A stretch of DNA of 64,000 nucleotides, from positions 1 through 64,000 of the forward strand of contig JAGFNK010000045.1 of the NCBI GenBank assembly GCA_025769875.1, in the 5' to 3' direction. Under the pieces are notes generated by a model. It was not told the origin of the DNA. It searched no databases and saw only the letters and a list, made by a program, of their open reading frames with translations. The DNA comes from Russula earlei. Its lineage: Eukaryota > Basidiomycota > Agaricomycetes > Russulales > Russulaceae. Shown piece by piece: positions 24,238-37,712 of the stretch (the stretch's first letter is position 1; each line of letters begins with the position of its first letter). The translations under genes were made by a program, and so were the position numbers.

Positions 24238-25546
24238 TCAACGTCCCTCCAACTTGTCCTGACCCTCTACGAATACGCGTTCCAAAAGTGTATTAAATCG
24301 CTCCACATGCTGACCGCTCACAATATGCCCCGTGTCTTTCCATACTATATACTCGGCCTCTGGCATGTGCCTCTTCAAATAGGCCGAATTTGACGGCCGC
24401 ACCAGATGGTCCTCGTCACCAGTCAGGATCAACACTTTCGGTACCGTTTTGGATATCTGAGTGAGACGTTCGGCTTGCACATGGTGCGTAAATCCAGCCC
24501 ACGTCTGCCACAGGAACCCCTGTGGTGTCTGGATGCGTGTCACGGATGCGCGCTTTTCGAACAGCTAGCAGGGCGTCAGTATTGTCGAAGCTCATACATC
24601 TAGCAACGCACCGCGATCTGAACTTCGCGGTTTGTCCTGCCCTTGGAATCGTTTTCGGCTTTCGCATCTAACCATGCGGCATTGAAACACATCTCTAAGG
24701 TGTGTGGTATTCTTCTCTTTGGGTCTCTTATGAATTGTAACCTGGCACCCAATTTTAGCTTGATGATATACCCGATTGATTCATTGTACCTTATGATCCC
24801 CTTCATTCCAATCCACTACTCCCACTCTGTCTCAGCAGTTTTTTATGGGCAATCCTGGACTCGACTCACCGGGGGAAAGTTAAACAACGGGAACCCTCCG
24901 GCTGTCGTCACGCCCAGAGTCAACGAGATAAGTCTCTCGGGAATACGATACGCCAGTTCTATATGTTATCGGACAATGTCAGAACTGGGAGAAATACTGC
25001 GATTGTTCAACGCACCTTGGGCGATCATCCCACCGAGCGAGAAACCGAGTAGATGGAGAGAACGCTTATCAGTCCAGCTGAGAAAATCAAGAAGTGTGAT
25101 GACGTCTTCTGCCATGCTACTAGTCCTATGGACGAGCATCAACAACAGGCGAGTGATGCCGTTATCGAAGGGACGAACGTGTATGGTCCCCTCGGTGCGT
25201 CGCTGTTCCCGACTCCCCTGTTGTCGAACACGAGAATCGAGTACTGTGGCAATCGAGCGAAGTGGACCAACTGCGTGGACCATGCGTTGCAGCTCATACC
25301 GAGTCTAAATCAACGGCCGTTCAGCTGCGGGATTGAAAACGCACCGAGTTGGACTCACCCCATGACGAATACTAATTTGATGGGCCCCGTGCCGTGTTGT
25401 TCGAAGTAGAGCGAGTAGCTCTTAGCTGGCGACAATCGACCACCAGCTTCTGTGACAGGACAGAGACCTTTGCGAGCGCAGGTGGCGGGATCATGGATGC
25501 TCGGCCATCGCTGCTGCTGCTGCTGTTCAGACGTGTCTCCGTCCAT
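24238..25546 (-). CDS. Alpha/beta-hydrolase fold protein
   Basis: Serine hydrolase of the alpha/beta fold. The N-terminus MDGDTSEQQQQQRWPSIHD is Gln-rich from a CAG run. Next come KLVFVMGLGMSCNAW, in which the oxyanion loop lies, VFDNRGVGNSDAPRGPYT, and the nucleophile elbow GFSLGG. The chain continues ELAYRIPERLISLTL, WIGMKGIIRL, RDPKRRIPHTLEMCF and LFEKRASVTRIQTPQGFLW, and ends with the acid and His of the triad near GDEDHLVRP and DTGHIV. Five introns (near 25312-25348, 25142-25193, 24958-25013, 24830-24892 and 24741-24784) and a sixth at about 24567-24610 all restore frame. The stop at 24238 is only 137 bp upstream of the CFA20 gene start on the same strand. Substrate unknown. Confidence 0.85.
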
Positions 25547-27535
25547 CGTGTGGTTACAGTAGGAAGACGGTTGACGTACTTCTGACTGACAGACGGGGTG
25601 GGGCCGGAACAAGTAGTACTAGGGCCGCGGCGCCCGGGTCGCACGGTGTTACTAAACTCATTTCTTTCTTAGCACTAGTCATGGATCGAGTTCGGAACTA
25701 GACACAAGCGAGGTCGCAGAAGCCTAGCGTGAAGTCATCACACGTATCCTATTGTGCGTATGGTTTAGTGAGACAAATTCCCTCGCTGGAAGCTCAGATC
25801 CGGATGTCCTGCGTCTATCATAGCTGGCATCATAATATGGCTAGGGGTTTACCCCTGCATGCGAACGTTGTGATGAACCTTGCCTACGCTCCACCTAGAT
25901 GGTGTTGTAATAAACGTGTTTCGCATTCTGCGCCATCGATCGTCTGGTAAAGATCACCCAACATATATGGGGAAGGCATGCTCGAACTCCTTAAAACTAC
26001 AAAATAACAACTAGTCAGGTGGGGAACTCACTTGAGGCATGCTTTGATCCACGCGGCATGTTTTAACCATCGAAACACCTGTGATAAGTCCAGCACGGGT
26101 CGAGGTGACGGCATCATCGGTCGACTCTTGGAGCGCTTGAGCTACCGATGAATTAGTGAATGCAAATGAGGCCGCTGATAGGAGAGATCAATCCGTGGAC
26201 CGCAGCTGACCGAAGGAAGAAATGATGGCTCCGTTGAGAAAACATCATTGATGAGACGGTCTACAAGGCTACTGCAGGGATCTAAGCCGTGGGTAGACAT
26301 TACTGTAATCTGCAGGGTCGTGCCCGCCTGCATCCTGAGACGATGACGAGTTATCTTATAGGATCTGATCCCCCAAGTTACCCTTGCATGTTCACAACCA
26401 TCCCTAAATACTCTGACTACAGGGTGCGGGGCGCGCGCCATGGCTGTCTGTGGTTGATCAGAAAGCAGTCCCTGTTTCGCTTGACTACCACAAAACTATT
26501 ATTGTGTTCGAGAGCTGAGTCGGGAACAGTGACACGCTGAGGGAATCATAGTCGTGTGCCCCTCCGTAACGACATCACTCGACTGCAGGCGGATGTACGA
26601 TTGTGGGACTAGTAGGATGTTCTTGATTTCCCCAGCCTCTGGACTGTGAGGCATGTTCTCTCCATCCCCATCCATCTGTTCGCTTGATCACGTGGCGGGA
26701 TTAGGTCTATCCGAGTAGATCAAGTGGTTGACTCTAGTACTAGTCTAGTAGTTACGACAGGCGGTAGCTTTCCTTTTGTCTGAACTTCCCCTGGTGAATC
26801 GAGTCTAGACTCTGAATAATGCTGAGCTAGAGTGGGAGAAGTGGACCACGTAATTGAGTAAATGATGGCGCTAGATTCAGGTTGCAGGTTAATTAAAACC
26901 AGTGGAGACATGCTCTGCACGTGAGATTGTGGGTAGAAAATGATGCTTTGGGTAGGAAAATGACACTGACGCCCTGAATGCGTCCGAAACCACAAGGAGC
27001 CATGTGGCAGATGTGGCTATATCCACACATTACCTGCATGCAAGCCAAACGCCCGCTCAAAACGATATTGAAAAAAAGAGGATAAATTCTATTTATTTAG
27101 GACCCAAGCAAGCAAGTCGTTGATTGATCACGTGTTTTTTTGTATCATTTTCCAATAAGGAGAAATACAATTCCCACGGTGATGCCAGGCGATGTGAGTC
27201 CGACGAATCCGACCACCGACAACGTTGTCCTCTCAATTACGAATCAGCCCTCCCTCTTATCCTTCATCCTAGCGTCTCAGCATATTTTTCTCCCTCCGTT
27301 CTCTTTATTCCTGCGCCTCCGTTTCCTTCCTTCCTCCCTGAGTTGACCTCCTCAGAAGAAAAGAAAAAAAAACCCCCAAAAAAAACACATCAGCCAATTT
27401 CTCCGGCCCACCTTTCATCTGTCAAACCACCGCCCAACTCTCCTTACTCTTCCAACCGTCTCATTATCAACATCGCAGGTACGGATCCCTGTCAGAAATA
27501 CATCTCATCTCACCCGTACAACAGTTGCCTTTGTC
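25547..27535. other. Intergenic region without a recognisable gene
   Basis: About 2 kb between the hydrolase start and the PP1 start. Open frames here are short and look random. The last 350 bp is CT-rich with an A/C-rich patch near 27355-27390 and probably contains the PP1 promoter and 5' leader. Confidence 0.5.
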
Positions 27536-29197
<1,662 letters not shown>

Positions 29198-30594
29198 GTT
29201 TGCCTTGGCCTGGCAGTGGCGGAGCACCATCACCATGGCAGGGGGGGGTACCCTCTTCGCCTTTTCTTTTGCCTCATTTGTACCGCCTCCATTCCATTCC
29301 TTTCCATCTTTTCTAAGTTTCTGCTGTTTGCTGTTGCGATTAGGCGTTAGACGGTTATCCAGGCGGTAATATTGGCAGTGAATCGGGCTGCAGCTCTAGT
29401 ATGGGCTGGAGGAGATGTTAGGAAGAGACCCGCCCTATCGTTGTTGGCTTGCGGTTGCTTGTACCATGACTGTAATGCAGGGGGGGCGTGGGAGCGGCGC
29501 GACGGAGAATGGGACACATAAAAGTATCAAACACGTAGGCATGGACAACACCGTCTTGCCGTCTGTATCACCACTTACCCCCCTTGCCGCCTCTCACTCC
29601 CTAACGAACTTAATTATCTACTTCCCTTACTGACTTACCGATGGCTCGATATCATCTATTCCATTGGTGTCGTGTTCCGATCCCTGACTTTTACACCTTC
29701 CGAGCAGTGACCGCGATATCCCTTGTCTCTTCAGTCCTCCTTGTCTGGCATTAACAAGAGCTCGTCTTTTGCTTACCGTCAAGTCCCTATTGTTGTTATG
29801 GGCTCTTATCACTTTTTATCATGCCTGGGAAAAGTGACACGCCTCGTGCGGCACCGTCACACGCCAAGAGAAAGATATGATATGGGACCGTGAACTTGAG
29901 CTCGAACATTCCCATTAATTTATAAACTGTGCCTCGTATCCAGCTACATGATCGGGGCTGACGATGTGCTTAATGACAATTTACTTACTGCCCTGGCACG
30001 CTGACCCTGGATGGCAGTGGGTTTACTGATAGGCGCCCACAAGAAACTGTCGCACTCAGCAAGATGCAAGCCGTCCAAGCTTCCCGGGGCATCTCCCAGC
30101 TCTTTCCCTCTTCCGTGACGACGATGTGTGCCAGATGCACCTCAGCGCTGGTCCGCCGTGCTGCGGTCGGTCGCGGCAGCCATCATGGCGGTCCACGCAT
30201 CTCAGGCGACGCCCTTGCGGCCATCATCTTTTGCGGGTTCATCGTGTTCTGCGTGCTCCTGGCCTCTCGTGCAGCTGCCAATCGCATCCTCCTCTCTGCG
30301 CGCCCGTCACTTTCGATCGGATAGCACGACACCGAGTACCGTGAGCGGTGACACCGGCGGCATGCTAGGCGACGTCGAGATGATGGGAAACCACTGGATG
30401 ACCTTGGCTAGCGTCGCTTCGCCCCCACTTCCTTACCTTGATGGAGCATGCGCACATCAACATCGTCGTAGAATATGTGTTGGCTCATGTAGAGGCCATA
30501 ATCCCATAATCATGTGATGCATGCGACTGTTCACGTGACTTAGTCGCGTAGAAAAGTTTGCTGGCTCGGTATTCGGGAAATCAAACCATAAACT
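29198..30594. other. Intergenic region holding one possible small membrane ORF
   Basis: About 1.4 kb after PP1. Apart from the possible small ORF listed at 30064-30324 I see no gene-like signal. Confidence 0.45.
30064..30324 (+). CDS. Possible small single-pass membrane protein
   Basis: An 86-residue frame starting MQAVQASRGISQLF with a convincing transmembrane helix (ALAAIIFCGFIVFCVLLASR) and an N-terminal CARC motif. The hydrophobic stretch is the only evidence; no family is recognised and no introns are evident. It could be a chance ORF or one exon of a longer gene. Confidence 0.3.
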   Translation: MQAVQASRGISQLFPSSVTTMCARCTSALVRRAAVGRGSHHGGPRISGDALAAIIFCGFIVFCVLLASRAAANRILLSARPSLSIG

Positions 30595-31984
30595 ATGGCG
30601 ACTACAGCTGGCGCTTCAACCCCACCTTCTCCTCTTCCATCTACCGCAGACACCCTTTGGGCTCATCTGCTTTATCACCGCGGTCCATCCAAGGCTAACG
30701 CCACAGAACGCCTCAATCACAACCAATTGACGCCCCAAGACAGAGCTGGCACCTCGACCCGGATCCTTTTGCATGATACGCACGCCCGTCTCGAGAAATT
30801 TTCTGAATGCGCCAACTCGATCTTCTCCGAGGTCGAGGCTTCGAGGCGAGAGATAGTCCGCGTCCGGGAGGAAGTCGAGAACGCCCGCGAGAAGGAACTC
30901 GAGACGATTGCCCAATTGAGGATGTCTTCTTTTGAGCGCATATATGCTTGCTATCGTGTGCTCATCTACGCATATATCAGTCAATCGGTGCCAATCTTCC
31001 CTCCAGAAGACGATCGGGGAACCAGCGCAGGCACGTGAAACCGCCGCGATGCAGGCATGCCTCGCAGTGACAACGGAACGACTGCGCACTCTTGAGGAGA
31101 AGATCAATAGCAAGGTAGACGCGGTGACAACGGTAGAGTATTATCCGATGCTCTCCACAGAGGGAAGACACCGAGTCGTTCTGCACGCAGCTTGTTCAAG
31201 CACAAACCCAGCTATCTCAGTCCCTACAAGAGCAGTTTTCGCGCGCTCAAACCCAGCAGAGCCGAATCCTCGAGCTGCTTGCGCCACTCCACTCGATCCT
31301 CCAGTCCGTATCGCTCCATATCGATATCGCGCGAAACGCTATCTTGGAGAAGATACCCGAACGCTGTGGCTGTCGAGGCAACACCGCCGACAACGGGTCG
31401 AGTACATCGATCCCATCCGCCGTGCCTTCCAACCGTACGCCACTGTCAGCGGAAGATGACGCAGGCCAACTCCTGCCAAGAAAAAGGAGGAAAGTCAGCC
31501 TCGACGCGCCGCACTCTGACCCAAGCAACCCGTCCGCTCGGGGTTATGAAGGCCAACTCATCGCGGTGGAAGAACGTCAGGCCACTTCCGGATTCTCGCT
31601 GAGACCTGGGGAAACCGCGGGTCCTACTCGGCCTCAAAGGAACGCCGCTGTCTCTGCCGTACAAACTCCAAATGGGAAGAGTGGCAATGATGCGGTATCT
31701 CGCAGTCATTTGGGGAATGCCCGATCTGGATGTGGCAACGGTGCGCTGGCGACCAGGCGGCCAACAAACCCAAGAGGTATAGTGTTGGCCCTTGTTCTAA
31801 TTTCTCATTCTTACACCTCTCAGACAAACCAATAATTTCCTACATGCCCTCGAGGGTAAGTTCGCTTTTTCCATACTGAGTTAGAAGATTGCTTCCACAT
31901 ATTGCGCAGGCCCCTGCTGCGGCAATTCCCGGCAAGAGATTCATTCTGTTTAATGATGACGACGATGACGACGACGAGCCCTGA
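30595..31984 (+). CDS. Coiled-coil protein with basic nuclear signal and acidic tail, function unknown
   Basis: The model starts at MATTAGASTPPSPLPST. It has a long heptad-rich region (LEKFSECANSIFSEVEAS, IVRVREEVENAREKELE, TTERLRTLEEKINS, QLVQAQTQLSQSLQEQ, QSRILELLAPLHSILQSV), then a basic patch RKRRKV suitable as a nuclear signal. A last exon encodes IPGKRFILFN followed by Asp7-Glu-Pro and the stop at 31982. Exon joins at about 30940-31017 and in 31550-31610 are unsure; the second needs a one-base change of frame. Function is unknown; the architecture resembles DNA- or chromosome-associated coiled-coil proteins, but I cannot name a family. Confidence 0.55.
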
Positions 31985-33779
31985 ATATTCCCATGTCAGT
32001 GCCATACCCCAAAATGAAGAGTTGACAACGCTTGTCTACCCGCTACGTTTCTGTTCTAAATTACTCGGGTCATACGAGGAGACTTTCTTGTCAACGGAAC
32101 CAAAACCCGCGGTTGTCATAAATTAAAAAGCCTGAAGCACGAAGCACACGTTGACAGTGGTTAGCCAAACACTCGGGTTCCCAAACGGCGTGTCCACCAT
32201 GGACCGCGTTGGACTGTGGGAGTGAATATGACAGCTTGACCTCTGATCCAACTAAAGGATCCTAAGATCGACGGAGTCCCGAAATCCAATACATTATGTG
32301 GTAACCACCCTGTTCAAAGGAAAGGTGCTGCGCTGCTGCGAAACGTTCACACACGATACGATTCAAGTTCTTTTAGGGCAGGGATTACGGGAGCCAGAAG
32401 AAGATATTTGTAAAAGTGGGGTTTCTCCGCCTCTGTTATGTCACTCGCTCACTAGAAGCCGAAGTAGACTCGGAAGCAAGCTGATCTCGGAAGACGTGGA
32501 TGGTTAGTTGGCATCCCCCATGTGCCACGCTATGCGGCTAGCAGCCAGGTTGCGACTCGGGAGCATTGCAAGCTCAGGCTTTCGTGAACGTTAAATGAGC
32601 CCTTACACCAGAGCGTACTAGTATATCTGCAAGGCGGGCTTCCGAGTTCAGCGGAACGTTTTTCGAACGGAATCTCAAGGAAGGAAGGAGGACAATGCAC
32701 ATGCAACCGATGACGCCGCGAGACAAAGAGACGAAACTATGATCCATCCCATCCATCGTCGGCCTTGTTTTCCTGATGCCGTGCCTGCCGTACGCGCAGA
32801 CACGGATTGGATATTGAGGACACGAGGTGTCCATCCCCGTGCCCCCCCCCCTTTTTTTTTTGTAGCGCGTAAAGTAAACGCGCAAGTTAAAACGCATGAA
32901 CCGAAAGTACGTGTCCTCAGTTCCACCCGTCTGCGCAACTAGCGGCCGATGCAAAAAAAAAAGAAAAGTGGGACCCGGAGCCCCGAGCCCCCCCCCCGAC
33001 CGTGACGGGGCCGCCTTCCAGCACGCAAAGTTCCCCCGACACCCTTCGCAACCCAAAACGCGCCCGAAACGCGATGCTTTCACTTTTCACTTTTTTTTTT
33101 TTTTCTTCACTTTTTTTTTCGTTCAGTATTGCTTGGCTGGCCAGTTTATGCAAATAGATCGACGCGCTGACAGCGGTAACGGGAAGCTCCGGAACCCAAG
33201 GGTCGATGCCAGTGGATCGGTCCCATCAGATCAGACACGCAGACATTTTCAAAGCGCCACGCGCCACGTCGTGTGAAGTGAACCGAATACAGCACGCTTC
33301 TTCAAACCCCTTCTACATGGAAATCGTCGTCGCCACGCAAATGCGCTCGTGCTCGCATTACATTATGACAACAAGCAATTTGACGCCGCACCCTGACACC
33401 ATTGCGTCTGTCTCTAAAGCCGCAATAAGAAAAAGGATATTGTCGTGTCATGTCCGTTACATTACCGGCGTTATTCGTCGCACCGGGATACAGTAAGAAA
33501 AAAAAGGGGGGGATGCTTGATGCACTAACAAATTACGTGACAATGGAAGTGACGCGCGGGGGGCGCGGGAAATATTAGCGAGCAGGAGGTTGAGGTTGGG
33601 AAAGTAGACGTCGGACCAATGAACAAACTTGAAAACGAAGCGACAGAGGGAAAGACATTGTACACAAGCTTTAGATACGAAGGAAAGCATCAAGATTCAC
33701 CCATAATTTCAATCCAAGGAAATAAAATAATAAACAAAGGGGGGGGAATATGGATATCAGAAACAGAAACGAGCACACA
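31985..33779. other. Intergenic region with homopolymer tracts
   Basis: About 1.8 kb, no gene recognised. It contains C10T10 at 32842-32861, poly-A near 32954-32965, poly-C near 32990-32998, and a T-rich stretch at 33091-33120. Low-complexity promoter or terminator sequence is the simplest reading. Confidence 0.5.
32842..32861 (+). repeat. C10T10 tract
   Basis: Ten C followed directly by ten T. A second C10T16 tract occurs at 60195-60220, within an intron of the PP1-like gene. Confidence 0.95.
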
Positions 33780-36700
33780 TCATGACTCTCGAGCGACCCA
33801 GTCGTTGCTGCGAGATGAGAGCTCTATCGAGTTGTCTGTCGTCCAAAAAACACGTTCCGTTGCACTGCGTCCAGTCCAGCTTTTTTGATCGCGAAGTATC
33901 ATCGCCTGCGAGACAAGTCAGTATGGACACGACCAGGGCGCAAGCGATGTGCCGTAATGACTTACCTGTTGAGCACCAAAGTTACGTTGGTCATGTGCGA
34001 ATAGATCCACGTTTTCCTCCAGCGCATCAGCCAGTATCTGCATATCTTGAAGAATCGCTTGCATAACCCGGATGGACGCAAGAGTAAGTTGTTCTTTGCG
34101 ATTGCGAATCATGGAACCATTTGACGTAGGTGGTGAGAGAGATTGTGAGATTTGCTGCAGGACGGTGTGCATGATGCGTTTTGTCTCGTTCATGATCTTC
34201 TGAGCCGCGGGGTAATTTTTGCGTGATACGAGCACCAGAGCACGTGTGATCATGTCCGAAGCGAGTAATTCCATACGTCGCCGTACGATGACCGTGTCCG
34301 AGCGGACAGTCTGCTGTCTTGCCGGGCTGCTGCTCCCCGCGGGAAGGAGGGTGACCGTGAGGAGTACAGGATGCGCCAAGCGTGAGACATGCTTCCCTGC
34401 GGCAGGATCGTAGAAGGAACCGTCGACCTCGAACACAGGTACTTCGTCGATCATTCGATCCATCATACCGTCAGTAAGGTCGGCCACGTCATCGATATTG
34501 AGAGCGTCGAGGCCTAAGCTCTGATTGAACCGATCTGTTGCGTTCATCGCCCGTTGTAAACCACGCGCGTTATTCTGACGAACTGAATCCGAGTTATCGA
34601 GTTCAACCTCGACAAGCATCTCCTTGCGCTCGCCATAACGCAGTTCACCAATGTCAATGTCAACGTTACGTCCGTCGGAAGCGACGATCGAAGACGGTGC
34701 TCCGGACACCTTCCGGATGCGGAAGCGGTTACCGTCCACGACTTTCATGTGAAACTTCATATTCATGGATCCGATGGACATCATGCCACCGATGCAGCCC
34801 GCGAGGCAGCTTCGTAAATCATACCAGTCATTGACGAAGGTATACGTCCCACTTGTGTGATTTGACATGAGCCAAAGAGATGCTGGGTCATGCGACCGCC
34901 CGTAACCGAAAGAATGGATCGGGACGTTCGCCGCTTCTGCTCGCGCAAGGACGAGGTCCATTTGGGCGCGCCGTGTACTATCTGCCGCATCGCTGACGAG
35001 GACCATGCCAGACACAGGATTCCGTGACTTGCGTTGCAGCACGACATCGAGTCCTGCCGTCATATCATAAGCTGCGAGCGTAAAACGCTAGCCAAGATAT
35101 CTTACCGTGGTTAACGGCAGTGACGACATCGGTCTTCTCTTCCTTGTTTCCTCGCACGACGAACTCATCCTCAAAGGTCTGGCCCTCCTCCGGATGAAAT
35201 CCAATCTCGTCAACGAATTTACCAAGTCGCGTACGGCTTTCCGGGCGTCCGAGAGACAGGAAAGGTGTCTTTCGCACAGCGCCACCGGCACCGACTTCGA
35301 AGGTGACGATGGACAATCGGTCGCGTGGTCCAAGCGACGCAATAACGAAGTCGAGCGAGGTCTTTATGACACGGAGCTTGAGCGCAGCCGTGCTCGGCAA
35401 TGAGTGCGCAGGTGGGATGGAAACGACGAAGATAAGATCCAGAGGCGAGTGAGGGAGTGGTGCGAGAGAGTTGGAAGGACCGGCGGACATATGCGGCGCA
35501 TATAAGGGACCAGATGAGTAATGAGATGGTGTCTCGTCCTCTGGAAGAGGGGTGAGTTTGCCCGTAGCGACACTGTGATGGGCGTGATGCAAAACGGAGC
35601 CGCCATGCGAAGTGTAGCTCGACAGCGTTGACCTTCCCGAGCTGTGGAGTAAGCTGCTCTCTGCTGTGCTTGCGCTTGTCCCCGTGCTTCCGCTCAGCAT
35701 TCGCATAGCCTTGGCGCTCCCGCCAAACTCGTCCATATCGAGTGGGGCATGATCTGGCTCCCGCCTTGGCCCGTGTACAAGGGAAACAAGCGACTGAACA
35801 TTAGCCTTCCATGTTTCCAGTGAGGAACGGTCTTTAAAGATCAAAATAAACGAGTCGAGCCTCTCGTCTTCCATGTCTATGGTCAAGCTCAGCTCTCCTT
35901 GAACGGATGTGTCCGTGACCTGACGGATATGTTTGATATAGATGCGACCTTTGAGCCGTAAAACGCCTTTCGATTGGCTGGGTCCTCCGCTGTTCACGGA
36001 TGGACCCTCAGTAAAGGCTGACGCTGCACCTGAAGCGCTTGAGAGGAACCGTCCAAGGGTACGCTTCTTCTCCTCGGCGACACAGATGATTGCCTCTTTG
36101 AAGAGATAGACAAAGAAGTCGCGTACAAGGGCATCGCGGCGCACTGACAGTAAGTCATACATCTGTAGAGGCCCAAGCCCCGAGAGTGGATGGCCTTTCC
36201 AGTCGATTATGCGGTTTCTGAGGTCTTCGGTGATTGCCACAAATGGTGACGAGTCTTGGGACTGTAGTGTTGCCGAATAAGGAAGGTCACGACTGGCATG
36301 ATGGTCGTGGGATGATACCGTGGGAGGGTTGATGGTCCCTGGGACGAGCGATGGTTCGTTGCGCCGGACGGTCGCAGGTTCAGGCACGACATGTGTAGCG
36401 TAGGGATCCATGACAGGGCCAGGTACATGTCCGGAGCCGCGCTTGCCTGGTAGTTCGACAACGACAATACAAGTCAGCGCTTGCGTCGGCTCGCTGTTGC
36501 GTGCCAGGGAGGAGAATTTCTGGGAGGACCTGAATCGACGGGGTCACTACGAATGAGGCCTGATCGCCGTGTAAACCTGATTTGTGAGAGGGCGCAACGG
36601 GCTCGATCGGGTCGTCTTCGGTGGGGTCGTAGGAACGCCCTGTGACGGGAGCGTGACGGTCAATCGCACGCCCAGAGGTTGGTGTATCGCGCCCTGGAAA

Positions 36701-37712
36701 CACTGAAGGTGCGTTTCGATCACCCATGCCTGTGAGGGCGGCGAGCTCTGTGCCACACGTAAGTCGGACATGTCCATCGACGGTTGCCTAAGAGAAATGA
36801 CAGGCATACTGTTTGATTTTCCGCCATCGCCATCGCCAACCTTCATTGGCCTCCGGCACACACCACATACACCGAGGTTGGACTTGCGCAGAACTGCGGT
36901 CATACGACCAGACCCAGGAACTGGGCCGTACACGGCGGTAAAGCACGCCTACGAAGAGGTCAGTGACGAGACTAATAAAGTTTACAATTAAGGTAGCAGA
37001 AAAGAGGAGTCAATGAACCCCGGATATGCTATATGCAACGGAGACTCGCACGCATTGAGCGCCGAGAAGAAACGATCGAAGGTGGGTGGGAGTAGATTCC
37101 ATACAAGCTCCCCGAGAGAGGAGATTCCCGTCAATGAAAATCGGGTTCCTCGTCCATGTCACCAGGAGGGGTGAGCCGAGACCCAAGAGAGGGGGCATAC
37201 GATGCCGAATTGAAACGCGCATATACGGAGAAAGGGGGGGGGGGGGGGGGTTGAAATCCACATACCTCATGGAGAGCATGACCACATTCCGGCACGATAT
37301 GAGGTTTCTCGCCGGGTAGACGAAAGCTGAAGGAGAGAGGTTCGAGGCAGACGGGACATTCCTCCTCGTCCTCTGACGAGTCGTGACTAGATACGACCGG
37401 AAGTGGGGCGTGAGCCATGGTAGCGAAGGGATGAGGGGGAAGGTCCGGAGCGTGAAGTGTCACAGAAGAGGTATGGGGGTCCGTTTTGGCGGTGAAAGCG
37501 GATCGAACAGAAGTGGCCGAAGAGGGTCGGAGGGTGTCGTTGTTGCGGGGGGTGAAGTGATGGAAGAGGTTGAAAGGGGAAGGGGCGGGGTGAGGACGTG
37601 ATGATGAAGGGAAGAAATGAGGAGGACGCCACGCCAATGAGTGATCTCGTTCGGAGGATTGAACCTTTTTTGAGCTTTTTTGGAACCAAGCGGAGGGATG
37701 AGCGGCCCTCAT
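33780..37712 (-). CDS. RING-PH-VWA protein, candidate Far1/Ste5-like pheromone scaffold
   Basis: Large multi-domain protein. A RING-H2 finger with ligands C21 and C24 (CPVC), C45-H47 (CGH), H50, C53 and a CGVC pair at 79-82 (numbering from the Met at 37418). A PH-like domain runs FFVYLFKEAIICVAEEKK to SLETWKANVQSLVSLV. A VWA domain begins LDLIFVVSIPPAHSL and includes GMVLVSDAAD and SFGYGRSHDPASLWLMS; the metal-site DxSxS is replaced, so MIDAS is degenerate. The C-terminus is helical. This domain order is that of fungal Far1/Ste5, scaffolds linking the G-protein beta subunit and MAPK cascade in mating. Introns near 36946-37270 and 36745-36808 restore frame. At 36517-36519 one extra base breaks the reading frame (VLPE then FSSLARN). 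The start may be 37712 or 37418. Functional assignment is by architecture, not by a search. Confidence 0.72.
37234..37250 (+). repeat. Poly-G tract inside an intron
   Basis: Seventeen G on the plus strand, therefore poly-C in the first intron of the RING-PH-VWA gene, just downstream of its donor. It could act as part of a pyrimidine-rich segment or be an assembly-prone tract. Confidence 0.9.

Noticed and set aside
36515..36520. Intron in the RING-PH-VWA gene to explain the frame change
   Set aside because: No GT-AG pair of reasonable length with the needed phase was found around VLPE/FSSLARN; a one-base insertion fits better.
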